NCBI GenBank assembly: GCA_021828605.1
Contig: JAJZEG010000316.1
Coordinates: forward strand, 1-18,234
From: Pseudomonadota bacterium
GTDB taxonomy: Bacteria; Pseudomonadota; Alphaproteobacteria; Acetobacterales; Acetobacteraceae
Length of the DNA stretch: 18,234 bases
Direction: 5' to 3'
Positions 15,421-18,234 of the stretch are shown one piece after another. A program made the translations under genes and the position numbers. The stretch's first letter is position 1; each line of letters starts with the position of its first letter. The notes under the pieces are model-generated. The model had not been told where the DNA came from. It ran no database searches and saw nothing but the letters and a program-made list of their open reading frames with translations.

Positions 15421-17783
15421 TAGTCGAACTTGTAGCGCAGGGTTGCTTTGACGGTCCGGCCATTCGCCGCACGGGCCGCTGTTGCTGTGCCGTTGCCGAT
15501 ATTGTCGAACTCGGTATAGGCGGTCGCGTTCATCAGATTATCACCGGTCAGCAAGACGCTGATTTTGGGCGTGAGTTGGTAGTTCAGGAACGCGCCCACC
15601 AGCACATAACCCGGCATCACGATGCTGTTTTGATTGTCACCAAAGGATGAGGTGGTGCCATCGATATTCGCTCCCGCCGTCAGGTGATGGTAGTAATAGG
15701 TCGGCGAGATTTGGAAAATCCAGTTGGCCTGGCGCTGCGGGATTTTGCCGAGCGTGTTGGCGATGTTGGTTTTGGTAATCCGGGCGTGGGTATAGGTCGC
15801 ACTGCCCGAGATGGTGAAGTTATTGTAGGAATAGCCCAAATCCACTTCCGCACCGTAGGCGCGGTAGGTGTTGGTCGAGGAGATTTGCGTGGTTAGGTCG
15901 TAGTTGGTTTCAGCGGTATCGGCGTTGAACAAAGTCACGAAGCTGCTGAAATTATTATCGCGGAATTTAACCCCGCCTTCATATTGTTTCACCACATTGA
16001 TCGGGATCGGCACGGTGCCGTCGAGCGAGCTGTTCGGCGCCGAAATCAGGCGATCGCCGTTGAACGCGACACCATTGCTAATGCGCGCGAACACCGAGAG
16101 ATGATGGCTGAACTCGTAGTTACCGCCAAAGGAGTAAGAGAGATGATGAACCTTGTAATTGACCGGCTGTTGGTTGGCCGGGGTATAGAACGCGCCGGTT
16201 GGGCCGAGCGAGCCGAAATTATAGTATCCCGAGGCTGACTGCATGTCGTAGCGGACGCCGCCATCGAAATTGAACGAGCCGATTTGCCAGCCCAGATCCG
16301 CGTAAGGCGCTGTGGTGACGTAGGTGTTATTGATCACCCGCTCGCAGCATCCGCCAAAACCGCTGCCGACGCCGCCGATGGAGCTGGTGCTGTTGATCAG
16401 AGCCGGGTTATTTTGGGTGGCCTGGAAAATATAGCTGTTGAAGTTCCAGGTTTCAAAAACCCGTTGTTTGGAGGCGTAGAGGCCGAAATTCGGGGTCAGC
16501 GTGCCGAGGCCGCCGGTGGCGATGTTGCGCGAGATTTGCAGATTATTCGCGAGCAGATTGAGGTTGTTGAGCTGGGTGTTGAACACCACCGCCGGGAATG
16601 CGGCGCCGGTGAAAGGCTGGCCGACATTCGGGCCGTTGGCGTAGGTGGCGCCGGTTAGAGCGATGGTGTTGTTGCTTGGGAAAATCCCAAGGAAGTTGCC
16701 AGAGTTTGCCGCGAAATCGAAATTATCATCGACGCGAAAGCCATCGCCAAAAGTTTTGCGCAGCTCAAAGCCAACCGATTTGGTTTTGGTGGTCAGGCCG
16801 GTTGCGAAATTCGTCGCGCGGCGGCCATTGCTCGGGGTCAGAGTGACGTCCGAGCCGAGATTGGAGGAATAGAAACTGGCGAAGCGCGGATCGATGCCGG
16901 GCAGCGGCACGATTTTGCCATTCACCGTGCTGACCGGCACCGGCAAATAGGTGGGGGTTTGATCGTTCAGATATTTGAAGCGGAAGCGAATGAAACCGCC
17001 GGTGAAATCATGGGTGAAATTGCCATGGATCTGGCCGCCATTGAACACTTGCAGGCCGGAGGTTCGGTTACCGGTGCCGACATGGTAAAAGCCAGCAATT
17101 TCAGCGCGGTTATTGGTATCAATCGGTCCGCCATAGTTGAAATCGACCCGGCGCTCGTCATAGCCGAGACCGCTGGTCACCGAGACCGCGCCGTTTTTGA
17201 TCCGACCGGTGCGATCAATGAAATTGATAATGCCGCCCGGCGCGTTGGTCGCGAACACCGAGGACGAGCCGCCGCGCACCACCTGCACCCGGCTGAGCAA
17301 CCCATCGATGCGCACAAAACTATCCGGTGTGGCGAAATCGAGATCGCCGAATTGCAGCACCGGCAGGCCATTTTCCTGGAATTGCACATAGCGGGTGCCG
17401 CCGGCGGAAATGGGCAGGCCGCGCGCGGTGACGTTGGCATTGCCTTCGCCGCCCGATGATTCGGCGTGTATGCCCGGCACATTGCGCAGCACGGCGGTCG
17501 CTGAATTGGCCCCCGTGCGCCTGATTTGAGTCGCGCCCAAAGTGCTGACCGAGATGCTTGATTGCATTTCCGTCACATGATGGGCGGTGCCGGTCACCAC
17601 AATCGCGTTAAGGTTCAGCGGATTGGTATTTTTTTTCGCAGCCAGAGCGGGTTTGGCGGTTGCCGCTGGCTTTGGGCTGGGGGTTTGCGCCTGCGCACAG
17701 GCGAAGCTCAACATGGTCGCCGCGAGTGCGGTCGTTACATAAAGCGATGTGATAGGCAGCGCCGAGGCGCGTTGGCGGATCAT
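15420..17783 (-). CDS. TonB-dependent outer-membrane receptor (probable sugar transporter)
   Basis: The product is 787 residues. A signal peptide (hydrophobic core about 10-29) probably ends at AQA-QT near residue 32. A Pro/Ala/Lys-rich stretch and a TonB-box-like segment (LNAIVVTGT) follow. The plug domain has QIRRTGANSATAVLRNVPGI, ARGLPISAGGTRYVQF and the RVQVVRGGSSSVFATNAPGG signature; the rest is a beta-barrel rich in aromatic and Asn residues ending TVKATLRYKFD. Such receptors use the proton-motive force via TonB-ExbB-ExbD to bring scarce or large substrates across the outer membrane. Sucrose or a fructo-oligosaccharide is suggested by the adjacent regulator, SUT-type permease and GH68 enzyme; a siderophore role is less likely in this context. 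GAGGGAG about 7 nt before the ATG supports the start. A candidate LacI operator lies 82 bp upstream of the start. Confidence 0.93.
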   Translation of the reverse strand: MIRQRASALPITSLYVTTALAATMLSFACAQAQTPSPKPAATAKPALAAKKNTNPLNLNAIVVTGTAHHVTEMQSSISVSTLGATQIRRTGANSATAVLRNVPGIHAESSGGEGNANVTARGLPISAGGTRYVQFQENGLPVLQFGDLDFATPDSFVRIDGLLSRVQVVRGGSSSVFATNAPGGIINFIDRTGRIKNGAVSVTSGLGYDERRVDFNYGGPIDTNNRAEIAGFYHVGTGNRTSGLQVFNGGQIHGNFTHDFTGGFIRFRFKYLNDQTPTYLPVPVSTVNGKIVPLPGIDPRFASFYSSNLGSDVTLTPSNGRRATNFATGLTTKTKSVGFELRKTFGDGFRVDDNFDFAANSGNFLGIFPSNNTIALTGATYANGPNVGQPFTGAAFPAVVFNTQLNNLNLLANNLQISRNIATGGLGTLTPNFGLYASKQRVFETWNFNSYIFQATQNNPALINSTSSIGGVGSGFGGCCERVINNTYVTTAPYADLGWQIGSFNFDGGVRYDMQSASGYYNFGSLGPTGAFYTPANQQPVNYKVHHLSYSFGGNYEFSHHLSVFARISNGVAFNGDRLISAPNSSLDGTVPIPINVVKQYEGGVKFRDNNFSSFVTLFNADTAETNYDLTTQISSTNTYRAYGAEVDLGYSYNNFTISGSATYTHARITKTNIANTLGKIPQRQANWIFQISPTYYYHHLTAGANIDGTTSSFGDNQNSIVMPGYVLVGAFLNYQLTPKISVLLTGDNLMNATAYTEFDNIGNGTATAARAANGRTVKATLRYKFD

Positions 17784-17798
17784 TTTTTCTCTCCCTCA

Positions 17799-17814
17799 AG
17801 ATATCGATTGCGTT
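17799..17814. promoter_or_regulatory. Possible secondary half-operator near the TonB receptor
   Basis: ATCGATTGC (17803-17811) repeats the core and right half of the main operator, with a degenerate left half. It lies 15-35 bp before the receptor start and 67 bp from the main site (centre to centre). Only about half of the dyad is conserved, so this is tentative. Confidence 0.35.
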
Positions 17815-17864
17815 TTGACTAACGCTTGGCCGTGCAGCCTTTGGCAATTAGTGCGTATCCCCAT

Positions 17865-17881
17865 TTACAATCGATTGCAAC
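17865..17881. promoter_or_regulatory. LacI-family operator upstream of the TonB receptor
   Basis: TTACAATCGATTGCAAC is identical over 17 bp to the site at 14016-14032, and both are followed by a GTTTT a few bases later. I could not pair it with a clear -10 box on the minus strand. The identity over a region outside any gene makes shared control of receptor and permease by the LacI-type protein likely. Confidence 0.85.
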
Positions 17882-17966
17882 AAGTTTTTGCGAGGTGTGA
17901 TTCAAGGCAATGATGGATGCCGGACCCCGCGATCATGTCGGGCGGGCGCAGGAGCAGCAACGGCGC

Positions 17967-17996
17967 TTGTGGTGTGGCGTTCGTCTCCTCTAAGAT
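17967..17996 (+). promoter_or_regulatory. Tentative promoter of the heparinase-like gene
   Basis: TTGTGG (17967-17972) and TAAGAT (17991-17996) are 18 bp apart on the plus strand, with weak matches to -35 and -10. The rest of 17882-18054 shows no gene or RNA that I recognise. Confidence 0.25.
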
Positions 17997-18054
17997 AGCC
18001 TATGGCACCTGTAGCGCGCGCCGATTCCCGACCTAAGTCTTTAGCGAGCAACCG

Positions 18055-18234
18055 ATGACGGGACCGCGCGAATGGGTCGCGCGCTTTGCCGGCTTGCGCG
18101 GGCCGGCGATCCCGGATGCGCCTTCTTTATCGATTCGCGATCCATGGCCGGGTGATCCGGGACGCGGGGCGCGGCTGCTCAAGGGTGATATCGATTATCT
18201 CGGTGCCGCGCGGCGGTTGGTGCCGGGTAGAGAT
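18055..18234 (+). CDS. Heparinase II/III-like family protein, 5' fragment
   Basis: The first 60 codons are present before the window ends. The frame opens after an in-frame TAA at 18034, and 18055 is the first ATG. The segment SIRDPWPGDPGRGARLLKGD (25-44) followed by IDYLGAARRLVPG resembles the N-terminus of a heparinase II/III-like family common in alphaproteobacteria, where it starts with a short pre-domain of this kind. The true activity of these proteins (polysaccharide lyase or something else) is largely unknown, and the catalytic part is outside the window. It is divergent from the TonB receptor. Recognition rests on one short motif, so confidence is moderate. Confidence 0.6.
   Translation, partial: MTGPREWVARFAGLRGPAIPDAPSLSIRDPWPGDPGRGARLLKGDIDYLGAARRLVPGRD

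Noticed and set aside
1..18234. tRNA, rRNA, CRISPR array, insertion sequence or prophage
   Set aside because: I saw no cloverleaf-like sequence, spaced direct repeats, transposase or phage-type genes in the window.

Overview
The window looks like a chromosomal segment of a GC-rich alphaproteobacterium. It is most likely an acetic-acid-bacteria relative (Acetobacteraceae, perhaps an acidophilic genus). That placement is inferred from gene content and protein style: a zwf-edd-eda Entner-Doudoroff block, a GH68 fructosyltransferase, a SelD-type flavoprotein and a heparinase-like gene. No rRNA, tRNA, phage, transposase or CRISPR array is visible.

Left part (1-7109), mostly housekeeping. A 3'-truncated MFS transporter runs off the left edge on the minus strand (1-889). 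A 327-bp divergent gap follows, holding a 51-codon reading frame with an excellent ribosome binding site. Next comes a stand-alone FAD-dependent oxidoreductase of the type usually fused to SelD (1217-2389, +), overlapping tail to tail with a ClC chloride/proton antiporter (2349-3668, -). cysS (3815-5170, +) and trmJ (5167-5934, +) overlap by 4 bp. trmJ shares a TTAA stop with a convergent serine-glyoxylate-type aminotransferase (5931-7109, -).

Central and right part (7204-17880), sugar metabolism. On the minus strand, in transcription order, are a SUT/GPH-like sugar transporter (12571-13908), a GH68 levansucrase-type enzyme with no visible signal peptide (11267-12454), glucose-6-phosphate dehydrogenase zwf (9690-11189), phosphogluconate dehydratase edd (7842-9653) and KDPG aldolase eda (7204-7845). 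Divergent from the transporter is a LacI-family regulator (14223-15284, +). Convergent with the regulator is a TonB-dependent receptor (15420-17783, -). An identical 17-bp sequence, TTACAATCGATTGCAAC, containing a near-perfect dyad with a central CpG, lies upstream of both the transporter and the receptor, so both are probably controlled by the LacI protein.

Together these genes suggest a complete sucrose (or related fructoside) route: outer-membrane uptake, inner-membrane symport, GH68 cleavage or transfructosylation, then glucose-6-phosphate to pyruvate and glyceraldehyde-3-phosphate. It resembles the Xanthomonas sux carbohydrate-utilisation locus, but a GH68 enzyme stands where that locus has amylosucrase, and the Entner-Doudoroff genes follow directly. 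Long hairpins separate the transporter from GH68, and three hairpins fill the gap between the regulator and the receptor. The right edge holds the start of a heparinase II/III-like gene (18055 onward).
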